A stretch of DNA of 64,000 bases from JASLDZ01 sp964244065 (GTDB lineage: Bacteria > Pseudomonadota > Alphaproteobacteria > Caulobacterales > Caulobacteraceae). The notes below the pieces were generated by a model. It did not search any database. It saw nothing but the letters and a program-made list of their open reading frames with translations, and had not been told where the DNA came from. The translations under genes were made by a program, and so were the position numbers. Positions 41,552 through 49,796 of this stretch are shown in pieces; positions within the stretch are counted from its first letter, which is position 1; every line of letters begins with the position of its first letter. The stretch is taken from the NCBI GenBank assembly GCA_964244065.1, contig CAXTHH010000006.1, positions 1 through 64,000 of the forward strand. Direction: 5' to 3'.

Positions 41552-42084
41552 GGCGCGCCGCCGCCGTCTCCGCCCTGGCCCTGCTGGCGGCCGCCCCGGC
41601 GCAGGCGGGCGATGTGTTCGGCGCGGTGCTCGCGCACAACGCCGACCTCGGGGTCACCACCTGCTGCACCGAAGGCGGCACCTACGACGTGCAGGTCGGC
41701 TATCGCACCCTGGCCATCCGCCCGTTGCTGCCGCTCGGCGACATCCGCGCGCACGTGTTCGGCGAGGCCAACACCGCGGGCGGGACCAGCTTCGTGGCCG
41801 CCGGCCTGTCCTACCGCTTCAGCTTCGCGCGGGACTTCTACATCGCCCCGGGCCTGGGCGCCGCGATCCAGGACGGCGGGACCGAGCCGTTCCAGGCGCG
41901 CCCCGACCGCCTGTCGCTCGGCTCGCGCGTGCTGTTCGAACCCGAGCTCACCGCCGGCTGGCACGCCACCGACCGGCTGAGCGTGGAATTCCACTACAAC
42001 CACCTGAGCCACGGCCAGCTCGCCGGCCCCCAGAACCCGGGCGTGGACAACATAGGCCTGCGGCTGGCCTGGCGCGTGGGCTAG
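41548..42084 (+). CDS. Lipid A deacylase, PagL family (acyloxyacyl hydrolase)
   Basis: 178-aa outer-membrane beta barrel that removes the 3-acyl chain of lipid A. Signal peptide AAVSALALLAAAPAQAGDVF, amphipathic strands (YRTLAIRPLLPLGDIRAHVF, AGLSYRFSFARDFYIAPGLG), and the C-terminal catalytic signature SVEFHYNHLSHGQLAGPQNP-GVDNIGLRLAWRVG with His, Ser and the upstream Glu. GTG at 41548 overlaps the RsaA-like gene, indicating a shared transcript. Confidence 0.88.
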   Translation: MRRAAAVSALALLAAAPAQAGDVFGAVLAHNADLGVTTCCTEGGTYDVQVGYRTLAIRPLLPLGDIRAHVFGEANTAGGTSFVAAGLSYRFSFARDFYIAPGLGAAIQDGGTEPFQARPDRLSLGSRVLFEPELTAGWHATDRLSVEFHYNHLSHGQLAGPQNPGVDNIGLRLAWRVG

Positions 42085-42122
42085 GTCTCCCAGCGAGCCG
42101 ACGCGCACGCAACTTTTCCTCC

Positions 42123-42224
42123 GTCACCCTCGGGCTTGACCCGAGGGCCGGGCGCCGGTCGTGCGCGATCTCAGACGTGGAGCCGCGGACGGCTCGGCCC
42201 TCGGGTCGAGCCCGAGGGCGACGA
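42123..42224. repeat. Family B intergenic repeat, copy 1 (convergent junction)
   Basis: GTCACCCTCGGGCTTGACCC-GAGGGCCGGGCGCCGGTCG at the start and GGCCCTCGGGTCGAGCCCGA-GGGCGACG at the end, ends being inverse of each other. Between the convergent pagL-like and tetR genes. Confidence 0.85.
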
Positions 42225-42242
42225 TGGAGGGATGGACGTGGA

Positions 42243-42782
42243 TCAGCTCGCCTCGTCGCTCCAGCGCGTCACCGGCGAGAGCACCAGGCGGTCGATGGCC
42301 TGCGCCATGGCCTCGGCGCTCACCTCGGCGTGGGTGCGCAGCCACCAGCTGAGCAGGGTCAGCACCGCCGAGACGGAGTGGAACATGGCCAGCTCGTCCT
42401 CCACGCTCACGGGGCCCTCGGGACGCAGCGCCGCCACCCGGGCCAGCGCGCGCCGGACGGCCTCGCCGCGCACCAAGTCCTGGGCGCCGCCGGCCAGCAC
42501 GGCGCGGCACACCGCCTGACGCTCGCGCACGAAGGCGCAAAGGGTGCGGGCGGTGGCCGCTGTGTCGCGTCGCTCCAGCGAGGGCAGCAGCACCGCCAGG
42601 ATCTCGCCGTTCAGGTGGTCGGCCACCTCGAACAGGAGCTCCTCCTTGTCGCGGTAGCGGCGGAAGAAGGTGGCGTAGCCCACGCCGGCGCGGGCCGCGA
42701 TCTCGCGCACGGTCAGCGCCTCGAACGCCTGTTCGGACAGGAGCTCGACCAGGGCGGCGCGCAGCGCCGCGCGCGTCCTCAC
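42243..42782 (-). CDS. TetR/AcrR family transcriptional regulator
   Basis: N-terminal TetR HTH: TRAALRAALVELLSEQAFEA then LTVREIAARAGVGYATFFRR-YRDKEEL, followed by an all-helical ligand domain (LCAFVRERQAVCRAVLAGGA, VEDELAMFHSVSAVLTLLSW). GTG at 42782 begins MRTRAALRAAL, a very short lead; upstream ATGs (42944 region, MPDPP) would extend it 54 codons over the promoter of the divergent gene, so the GTG is preferred. Divergent from the redoxin/monooxygenase gene by 160 bp, its likely target. Confidence 0.88.
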   Translation of the reverse strand: MRTRAALRAALVELLSEQAFEALTVREIAARAGVGYATFFRRYRDKEELLFEVADHLNGEILAVLLPSLERRDTAATARTLCAFVRERQAVCRAVLAGGAQDLVRGEAVRRALARVAALRPEGPVSVEDELAMFHSVSAVLTLLSWWLRTHAEVSAEAMAQAIDRLVLSPVTRWSDEAS

Positions 42783-42942
42783 GACGCGGGCGTCGCCCTC
42801 GGCTGACCCGTTCCGTTGGGCGTCGGTTATGATACACTCCGTCTCAGAACAGGTCGCGGGTCCGCGGCGGGCGGTTGTGGGTGCGGAGCGCCCCGATCGC
42901 AAGCCCTGGTGCTCAGACGACCGGATGCGTGGAGGGTCGGGC

Positions 42943-44973
42943 ATGGGCATGGGCATGGGTCGCAGGACGAAGGGGCCGGCGGCGGCTGCGCTGGCGATGG
43001 GGCTGATCGCCCTGGCCGTCGCCGGGACGCCGCGGGCGGCGCCCGACGCGGCGCGCGCGCCCGCCAAGGTCGACGACTTCCAGCTGGCCGACCAGGACTA
43101 CCTCGCCCACCAGCTGTCGCGCTTCAAGGACGCCAGGGCGGTGGTGCTGGTGAGCTACGACAGCTGCTCGCCCGCCGCCCAGCGCGCCGCGCCGCAGGTG
43201 ATGGCGCTCAAGGCGGCTTGGGCGGCCAGGGGCGTGGAGATGTTCCTGATCGACTCCACCCTGGGCGACGCGCGGCCGCACGTGGCCAAGGCCATGAAAG
43301 CGGCCGGCTACGACCTGCGCGTGCTGTTCGACTACGAGCAGCTGGTGGGCGAGCAGCTGGGCCTGACCCGCACCGCCGAGGCGGTGGTGATCAGCCCGCG
43401 CGGCTGGACGGTGGCCTACCGCGGCGCGGTCTCCGGCGCGGGTCCGGCGCTCGAAGCGCTGGCCGCGAACCAGCCCGTGGCCGTGGCGCACACGCCGGCG
43501 GTCGGCGATCCGATCGCCTTCCCCGAGCGCGGCAAGGCCCAGGCGTTCCAGAAGATCAGCTACGCCAGGACCATCGCGCCGATCATCCAAGAGAAGTGCA
43601 CCGGCTGCCACCAGCCCGGCGGCATCGGCCCGATGACGCTGACCAGCTACGAGCAGATCAAGGGCTTCAGCCCCATGATCCGCGAGGTGATCCGCACCAA
43701 GCGCATGCCGCCCTACCTAGCCGACGCGACGGTGGGCCACTTCACCGACGACGACCGCCTGTCGGCCGACCAGATCAAGACGCTGGTGCACTGGATCGAG
43801 GCGGGCAGCCCCCGCGGCGCGGGCGCCGACCCCCTGGCCAAGATCGCCTTCAAGGCTCCCGAGTGGCCGCTCGGCAAGCCGGACGTGATCGTGGACGTGC
43901 CGGCCGTCGAGATCGCCTCCACCGGCGTCATGGAGTACCAGCGCCCGGTCGTGAAGAACGTGATGACCGAAGGGCGGTGGATGAAGGCCACCACCTTCCG
44001 CGTCAGCGACCGCAAGGTGGTCCACCACATCCTGACCGGCACCGTCGAGGGCGACGGCGGCGCGACCAAGACGGCCACCGAGACGGAGTGGGGCGCCTCG
44101 CTGGGCGGCTACGGCCCGGGCCGCGGCTCCAACATCTCGCCCAGGGACATGGGCACCTGGGTGCCGCCGTCGGGCGGCATCGCCTTCCAGAACCACTACA
44201 CGCCCTACGGCAAGCCCACGAAGGAGCAGACCCAGATGGGCCTGTACTTCTATCCGAAGGGCCAGGAGCCGAAGTACGTGATGCGCACCATGGGCGTGTT
44301 CGACTTCTCCATCCAGATCCCCGCGGGAGAGGAGGCGCACAAGGAGATCGCCTACCTACCCTTCCCCAAGGAGGCGATCATCTACGGCATCACTCCGCAC
44401 GCCCACGTGCGCGGCCGCGCCACCTACGTCTACGCCGTCTTCCCCGACGGGCGGGAGCAGGCGCTGCTGGCCCTGCCGAAGTACGACTTCAACTGGCAGT
44501 ACGAGTACTTCCTGAAGACGCCCCTGAAGGTTCCGCCCGGCACGAAGATCGTGACGCGCTGGACCTACGACAACTCCACCCGCAACCCCGGCAACCCCGA
44601 TCCCAAGCACAACGTCAGCTGGGGCGAGCAGACCAGCGAGGAGATGCTGGCCGTCTACTTGCACTATCGCTGGACGGACGAGACGGTGAAGGCGCAGAAG
44701 CCCGAGAACGACAAGCTGATGCAGCAGGGCATCATGATGGGCGTCTACGACGACAACCTCGACGGCAAGCTGCAGAAGGCCGAGCTGCGCGGCAAGCAGG
44801 GCGAGATGCTCCTGAAGTTCTGGGCCCTCGTGGACAAGAACAAGGACGAGGTGGTCGACCAGGCGGAACTCATGGCGGCGCTGAAGCTGATGCCCAAGCG
44901 CGGCAGCCCACCGGCCACCGACGGCGTCATGCCGAACGCGGCGCCCAAGCCGGTCACCACCGCCTCACGCTGA
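42943..44973 (+). CDS. Redoxin, cytochrome c and copper monooxygenase fusion with EF-hands
   Basis: 676 aa, ATG at 42943 with GGAGG eight bases upstream (further ATGs follow). Signal anchor AAAALAMGLIALAVAGTPRA. A thioredoxin-like domain (about 40-180) has VVLVSYDSCSPAAQRAAPQV but no CxxC. A cytochrome c unit carries one heme motif (EKCTGCHQPGG, near 215) with MPPYLADA. The rest matches a bacterial copper type II ascorbate-dependent monooxygenase: KVVHHILTGTVEGDGG, IAFQNHYTPYGKPTKEQ, and HxH in GITPHAHVRGRATYVY. Two EF-hands end it (DDNLDGKLQKAE, DKNKDEVVDQAE). Probably a periplasmic enzyme; substrate unknown. Confidence 0.85.
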   Translation: MGMGMGRRTKGPAAAALAMGLIALAVAGTPRAAPDAARAPAKVDDFQLADQDYLAHQLSRFKDARAVVLVSYDSCSPAAQRAAPQVMALKAAWAARGVEMFLIDSTLGDARPHVAKAMKAAGYDLRVLFDYEQLVGEQLGLTRTAEAVVISPRGWTVAYRGAVSGAGPALEALAANQPVAVAHTPAVGDPIAFPERGKAQAFQKISYARTIAPIIQEKCTGCHQPGGIGPMTLTSYEQIKGFSPMIREVIRTKRMPPYLADATVGHFTDDDRLSADQIKTLVHWIEAGSPRGAGADPLAKIAFKAPEWPLGKPDVIVDVPAVEIASTGVMEYQRPVVKNVMTEGRWMKATTFRVSDRKVVHHILTGTVEGDGGATKTATETEWGASLGGYGPGRGSNISPRDMGTWVPPSGGIAFQNHYTPYGKPTKEQTQMGLYFYPKGQEPKYVMRTMGVFDFSIQIPAGEEAHKEIAYLPFPKEAIIYGITPHAHVRGRATYVYAVFPDGREQALLALPKYDFNWQYEYFLKTPLKVPPGTKIVTRWTYDNSTRNPGNPDPKHNVSWGEQTSEEMLAVYLHYRWTDETVKAQKPENDKLMQQGIMMGVYDDNLDGKLQKAELRGKQGEMLLKFWALVDKNKDEVVDQAELMAALKLMPKRGSPPATDGVMPNAAPKPVTTASR

Positions 44974-45046
44974 CCACTCGCGCCCTGTCACCTCGGCGCT
45001 TGCGCCGGGGCGGCGGCCGGGCCAGCGTCGGGACGGAGGACCGTTC

Positions 45047-47131
45047 ATGAAGACCATCACCGCCGGGGCGCTGGCCGCCTGCGCGACCCTGATCGCCGCG
45101 CTCGGCCCCGCCGCCGCGCCCGCCTCCGCCCAGGGCGGCTGGGACGTGCGCATCCGGCGCGACAGCTGGGGCGTGCCGCACATCGTGGGCCGCACCGACG
45201 CGGACGCCGCCTACGGCCTCGGCTACGCGCAGAGCGAGGACGACTGGGCGACGCTGCAGGACTCGCTGTTCGCCTCCCGCGGCAAGCTCTCGCTGCTGAA
45301 CGGCGCCTCGGGCGTGCCGAGCGACACGCTCCACCACCTGCTCGACATCGAGCGGCTGGTGCGCGAGCGCTACGAAACCGACCTGCCGGCCGACACGCGC
45401 AAGGTGGTGGAGGCCTACGCCGCGGGCGTCAACCGCTGGGCCGAGCAGCATCCCGACAAGGTCGCGCCCGGGGCCCTGCCGGTGACCGGCCGCGACCTGG
45501 CCGCCTTCACCGCCTTCCGCGGACCCACCTTCTACGGCCTGGACGGCGTGTTCGGCGACATCGCCACCGGCAAGATGGCCGGGCTGAAGGTCGCCCGCGC
45601 GACGGCCATGGAGGAGAACGGCAGCAACGCCGTGGCCGTCGCCCCCTCGCGCTCGGCCGACGGGCACACGCGCCTCCTGTTCAACTCGCACCAGCCCTGG
45701 ACCGGCCCGTTGAGTTGGTACGAGGTGGTCGTGGAGAGCGGCGAGGGCTGGCACATCGCCGGCGCCATCTTCCCCGGGGCGCCCTTCCTGCTGGGCGGGC
45801 ACAACGCGCACCTGGGCTGGGCGGCGACGGTCAACCACCCTGACCTGGCCGACGTCTACCGCCTGACCGTCAACCCGGCGAACCCAGACGAGTACAGGCT
45901 CGACGGCAAGTGGAAGGCGTTCGAGAAGAAGACCGTCGCCATCCAGGTGAAGGGCAAGGACGGCGCGGTCAGCACCGTCAGCCGCGAGATCCTGCGCTCC
46001 GACCATGGGCCCGCGCTGCGCACGCCGAACGGCGTGTTCGCCGTGCGCTACCCGACGAGCGGCGGCCTGCGGCAGCTCCAGCAGTACCGGGCCATGAACA
46101 AGGCGCGGACCTTCGGCGAGTGGCGCGCGGCCATGGCGTTGCAGGCGCTCCCCTCCATCAACTACGTCTACGGCGACGAGAAGGGGAACATCGGCTACCT
46201 CTCCAACGGCATCTACGGCCTGCGTAAGGAGGACCCCGCCGTCGACTGGCGCGGGATCCTGCCCGGCGACCGGTCGGACCTGATCTGGAAGAGCATCCGC
46301 CCGTTCTCGGCCTCTCCGCAGATCTGGAATCCGAAGTCGGGGTTCGTGTTCAACGCGAACAACACCCCGCTGCGCGCCACGGACGGCTCGGACGACCTGA
46401 AGGCCGCGAGCTTCCCCGCCAGCCAGGGCATCCAGCCCCTGGACGACATGACCAACCGGGGCTGGCGCGCCATCGAGACCTTCGGCGCGGACAGGAAGAT
46501 CAGCGCCGACGCGTTCGACCGCTACAAGTACGACCTGGCCTACAGCGACCGGTCGGACGAGCGCGCCTGGGTCAAGGAGGTGCTGGCCATCGACGCCAGC
46601 AGGGACCCCGACCTCGCCGCCGCGCAGAAGGTGCTCGCCGCCTGGGACGGGAAGACGGACCTGGAGAACCGGGGCGCGCCGCTGGTCGCCGTCATGTGGC
46701 TGCTGCGCCGGCAGACCCCGGGCCTCACGCCGCTGCAGATGGTGAAGGGCGCCATGCCCTTGCTGAAGACCGCCACGGGCCGCATCGACCCGAAGTGGGG
46801 CGAGGTGAACCGCCTGCGCCGCGGCAAGCTCGACATCCCCGTGGACGGCGGGCCGGACACCTTCCGCGCGCTCTACGGCCGCCCCGACCCGGACGGGAAG
46901 CTGCACGGCGTGAACGGCGACTGCTACATCATGTGGATGGACTGGGACCGCAGCGGCAAGCTCACGTCCAAGAGCATCCACCAGTTCGGCTCGGCCACCC
47001 TGGACGAGAGCTCGCCCCACTACGCCGATCAGGCCCCCCTGTTCGCCGCGCACAAGACCAAGCCGGTCTGGTTCACCGAGGCCCAGCTGAAGGGCCACGT
47101 GGAGCGCGACTACAGGCCGGGCGAGAAGTGA
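45047..47131 (+). CDS. Penicillin acylase/AHL acylase family Ntn-hydrolase
   Basis: 694-aa exported amidase. Signal ALAACATLIAALGPAAAPAS, alpha-chain DVRIRRDSWGVPHIVGRTDA, and the autocleavage site EENGSNAVAVAPSRSADGH whose Ser becomes the N-terminal nucleophile of the beta chain. Further family marks: LLFNSHQPWTGPLSWYEVVV, GGHNAHLGWAATVNHPDLAD, LRSDHGPALRT and QGIQPLDDMTNRGWR. Closest in style to acyl-homoserine lactone acylases such as PvdQ/QuiP; substrate not determinable here. 73 bp after the monooxygenase gene, probably same transcript. Confidence 0.9.
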   Translation: MKTITAGALAACATLIAALGPAAAPASAQGGWDVRIRRDSWGVPHIVGRTDADAAYGLGYAQSEDDWATLQDSLFASRGKLSLLNGASGVPSDTLHHLLDIERLVRERYETDLPADTRKVVEAYAAGVNRWAEQHPDKVAPGALPVTGRDLAAFTAFRGPTFYGLDGVFGDIATGKMAGLKVARATAMEENGSNAVAVAPSRSADGHTRLLFNSHQPWTGPLSWYEVVVESGEGWHIAGAIFPGAPFLLGGHNAHLGWAATVNHPDLADVYRLTVNPANPDEYRLDGKWKAFEKKTVAIQVKGKDGAVSTVSREILRSDHGPALRTPNGVFAVRYPTSGGLRQLQQYRAMNKARTFGEWRAAMALQALPSINYVYGDEKGNIGYLSNGIYGLRKEDPAVDWRGILPGDRSDLIWKSIRPFSASPQIWNPKSGFVFNANNTPLRATDGSDDLKAASFPASQGIQPLDDMTNRGWRAIETFGADRKISADAFDRYKYDLAYSDRSDERAWVKEVLAIDASRDPDLAAAQKVLAAWDGKTDLENRGAPLVAVMWLLRRQTPGLTPLQMVKGAMPLLKTATGRIDPKWGEVNRLRRGKLDIPVDGGPDTFRALYGRPDPDGKLHGVNGDCYIMWMDWDRSGKLTSKSIHQFGSATLDESSPHYADQAPLFAAHKTKPVWFTEAQLKGHVERDYRPGEK

Positions 47132-47231
47132 CGGGTTTCAGAAGCACGCTCGCTCGCGGAGACTCGTCCCCGCCGCCGCTGGCGGGCTTAGGATCGCGCC
47201 GTGATGGTCCAGCGCCTGTCGTGTCGCGTGT

Positions 47232-47262
47232 CGTGTCGCCGGAATCGTGTCGCGGCGACACG
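47232..47262. terminator. Hairpin in a GTGTCG-rich tract
   Basis: Perfect 10-bp stem CGTGTCGCCG (47232-47241) and CGGCGACACG (47253-47262) with an 11-base loop, inside a tract with five GTGTCG copies at 47219-47252. It is 100-130 bp past the acylase stop; could be a terminator or a protein-binding site before the beta-helix gene. Confidence 0.45.
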
Positions 47263-47369
47263 CGCGTCGTCCCGCCCCCACTTGCGTGCGCGAGGGAGGG
47301 GAGGTCGGATGGTCGCACCCGTCTCCAGCTACGCTTGAAGACCACTCACCCCCACCCGAGGTGTCTCGC

Positions 47370-48590
47370 ATGAAGCTCGCCGCACTCACCCTCGCGTTGC
47401 TGGCCACCGCCGGCGTGGCGCACGCCGCGACCATCAAGGTCGCCCCCGGCGGCGACGCGCAGGAGAAGCTGCAGATGGCGTTGATTGACGCCAAGCCGGG
47501 CGACACCGTCCAGCTCGCCGCCGGCCGCTACGTGCTCACCGACGGCCTGTCGCTCGATGTGGCCAACGTCACGCTGAAGGGCGCGGGCCAGGGCAAGACC
47601 ATCCTCGACTTCAAGGGCCAGATGGCCGCGGGCGAGGGGCTGATGATCACCTCCAACGGGGTGACCGTCCGCGAGCTGACCTTCGAGAACGCCAAGGGCG
47701 ACGCGGTGAAGGCCAAGGGCGTCGACCAGATCAGCTTCATCGACATGGCCGTCGACTGGTCCGGCCCGCCCAAGGAGACCAACGGCGCCTACGGCGTCTA
47801 TCCCGTCAGCAGCACCAACGTGCTGATCGACCGGGTGCGGGTGCGCGGCGCCAGCGACGCGGGCATCTACGTCGGCCAGTCGAAGAACATCGTGGTCAAG
47901 AACTCCACCGCCGAGTTCAACGTGGCTGGCATCGAGATCGAGAACTCGATGAACGCCGACGTGCACGACAATGTGGCCACGCACAACGCGGGCGGCATCC
48001 TGATCTTCGACCTGCCGAACCTGCCGCAGCAGGGCGGCCACAGCCACCGCATCTACAAGAACAAGATCGTCGACAACGACACGCCGAACTTCGCGCCCAA
48101 GGGCAACATCGTCGCCAGCGTGCCGATGGGCACCGGCGTGATGGTGATGGCCAACCGCGACGTGCACGTGTTCGACAACGACATCGCGGGCAACGCCTCG
48201 GCCGCCGTGATCGTCACCGGCTACAAGCGCGAGATCAAGGACGCCGCCTACGAGCCGCTGCCCCGCGACGTGGTGGTGCGGAACAACCGCCTGGGCCGCA
48301 ACGGGTGGGATCCGCAGATCCCCGGCGCGCCGGAGGCTGCCGCGTTCCTGCCCAAGCCCATGCCGCCGATCCTGTACGACGGCGCCAAGAGCTTCACCCG
48401 TGCGGGCACGGCGGTGACGCAGACGCCCAACGTGGTGCTCAGCGACGGGCCGGTGCTGAACCTCGGCCTCGCCGACGTGAACAACCTGCTCAGCGCCAAG
48501 CCGCAGATCACGCCCACCATCGCCGGCACGCCGGTGACGGAGCCCAGGCCCGTGGTGCTGCCGGCCGCCCAGGCGCGCCTGGGCTCGTGA
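47370..48590 (+). CDS. Parallel beta-helix repeat exported protein (TIGR03805-like)
   Basis: 406 aa, signal peptide KLAALTLALLATAGVAHAAT. The repeats of a right-handed beta-helix are visible: VTLKGAGQGKTILDFKG, GVTVRELTFENAKGDAVKAK, NVLIDRVRVRGASDAGIYVG, NIVVKNSTAEFNVAGIEIEN, NADVHDNVATHNAGGILIFD. Pattern as in the TIGR03805 family, which is found next to SO2930-type cytochromes, as here. Its ATG at 47370 has GAGG upstream; the stop overlaps the next gene's GTG. Confidence 0.9.
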   Translation: MKLAALTLALLATAGVAHAATIKVAPGGDAQEKLQMALIDAKPGDTVQLAAGRYVLTDGLSLDVANVTLKGAGQGKTILDFKGQMAAGEGLMITSNGVTVRELTFENAKGDAVKAKGVDQISFIDMAVDWSGPPKETNGAYGVYPVSSTNVLIDRVRVRGASDAGIYVGQSKNIVVKNSTAEFNVAGIEIENSMNADVHDNVATHNAGGILIFDLPNLPQQGGHSHRIYKNKIVDNDTPNFAPKGNIVASVPMGTGVMVMANRDVHVFDNDIAGNASAAVIVTGYKREIKDAAYEPLPRDVVVRNNRLGRNGWDPQIPGAPEAAAFLPKPMPPILYDGAKSFTRAGTAVTQTPNVVLSDGPVLNLGLADVNNLLSAKPQITPTIAGTPVTEPRPVVLPAAQARLGS

Positions 48591-49663
48591 GGCTCTCCGG
48601 CCCCCTGCTCGCGGCGGCGATGCTCGCGCCCCTGCTCCTGGGGGCCGAGCCCGCGGCCGGCCCCGTGGACGGCGCGCGGCTGATGGACGCCGCGCCGGCG
48701 CCGACGCTCGACGACTACCACCTGTTCAAGGACGCCGGCGCGCGCACCCCCAACGCGGGCGTGACCCCCTACGCCCTGAACACGCCGCTGTTCAGCGACT
48801 ACTCTGAGAAGACGCGCTTCGTGTACCTGCCGCCCGGCGTCAAGGCGGCGTTCAAGGCCGAGGGCGTGCTCGACCTGCCGGTCGGCGCCGCTCTGGTGAA
48901 GACCTTCGCCTACGCCGCCGACGCCCGCGCGCCGGACGCCGCGATCCGCAAGATCGAGACGCGCCTCCTCATCCATCGCGCCAGCGGCTGGGTTCCGCTC
49001 ACCTACGTGTGGAACGCGGCGGGCGACCAGGCCGTGCTCAAGCGGGCGGGCGCACGCACCGACGTCAGCTACACCGACGCGCGCGGGCAGGCGGTCAGCT
49101 TCAGCTACGCCGTCCCGAACGTGAACCAGTGCAAGGAGTGCCATTCGCTCTCCGGCGCCCTGACGCCGATCGGCCCCAAGGCGCGCAACCTGAACGGCGA
49201 CTTCGCCTACGCCGAGGGCCGGGAGAACCAGCTGGCGCACTGGACGCGCACGGGCCTCCTCGCCGGCGGCCCGGCCCCGGCGGCCACGCCCGCGGTGGCG
49301 CGGTGGAACGACGCGACGGCGCCCGTGGCCGAGCGGGCGCGCGCCTATCTCGACGCCAACTGCGCGCACTGCCACAACCCCGCCGGCCTCGCGAGCAACA
49401 GCGGCCTCTACCTGCAGTGGGAGGAGACCGACCTCGTCAAGCGCGGCCAGGGCAAGCGCCCGGTGGCCGCCGGCCGCGGCTCGGGCGGGCTCGACTTCGA
49501 CGTGGCCCCGGGCGAGCCGGACAAGTCGATCCTGGTGCACCGCATGGAGTCCCGCGAACCCGGCGTGATGATGCCGGAACTCGGCCGGAACCTGGTGCAT
49601 GCCGAAGGCGTGGCCCTGGTCCGCGACTACGTGCGATCGCTCAAGGCCGACGCGAAGGGTTGA
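48587..49663 (+). CDS. SO2930/HNE_0200-family diheme c-type cytochrome
   Basis: 358 aa, signal GPLLAAAMLAPLLLGAEPAA. Family block LDDYHLFKDAGARTPNAGVT-PYALNTPLFSDYSEKTRF at the start, two CxxCH hemes (NQCKECHSLSGALTPIGPK near 184; DANCAHCHNPAGLASNSG near 263), and the end ESREPGVMMPELGRNLVHAE-GV. GTG at 48587 overlaps the beta-helix stop. Periplasmic electron carrier working with the beta-helix protein; process unknown. Confidence 0.92.
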   Translation: MRLSGPLLAAAMLAPLLLGAEPAAGPVDGARLMDAAPAPTLDDYHLFKDAGARTPNAGVTPYALNTPLFSDYSEKTRFVYLPPGVKAAFKAEGVLDLPVGAALVKTFAYAADARAPDAAIRKIETRLLIHRASGWVPLTYVWNAAGDQAVLKRAGARTDVSYTDARGQAVSFSYAVPNVNQCKECHSLSGALTPIGPKARNLNGDFAYAEGRENQLAHWTRTGLLAGGPAPAATPAVARWNDATAPVAERARAYLDANCAHCHNPAGLASNSGLYLQWEETDLVKRGQGKRPVAAGRGSGGLDFDVAPGEPDKSILVHRMESREPGVMMPELGRNLVHAEGVALVRDYVRSLKADAKG

Positions 49664-49678
49664 ACCTTAGCCGCCGCC

Positions 49679-49782
49679 GCCCTCGGACTTGGTCCGAGGG
49701 CCGAGCGGGGTGAGCCGAGCCGCTTGAGTTGCAAGCCGACGGCGACCGGCGCCCGGCCCTCGGCTCAAGCCCGAGGGGCGAC
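49679..49782. repeat. Family B intergenic repeat, copy 2 (convergent junction)
   Basis: CCCTCGGACTTGGTCCGAGG-GCCGAGC to CGGCGCCCGGCCCTCGGCTC-AAGCCCGAGGGGCGACGG. Lies between the convergent cytochrome and PhoD genes. Confidence 0.83.
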
Positions 49783-49796
49783 GGGAGGAGGGGGTG

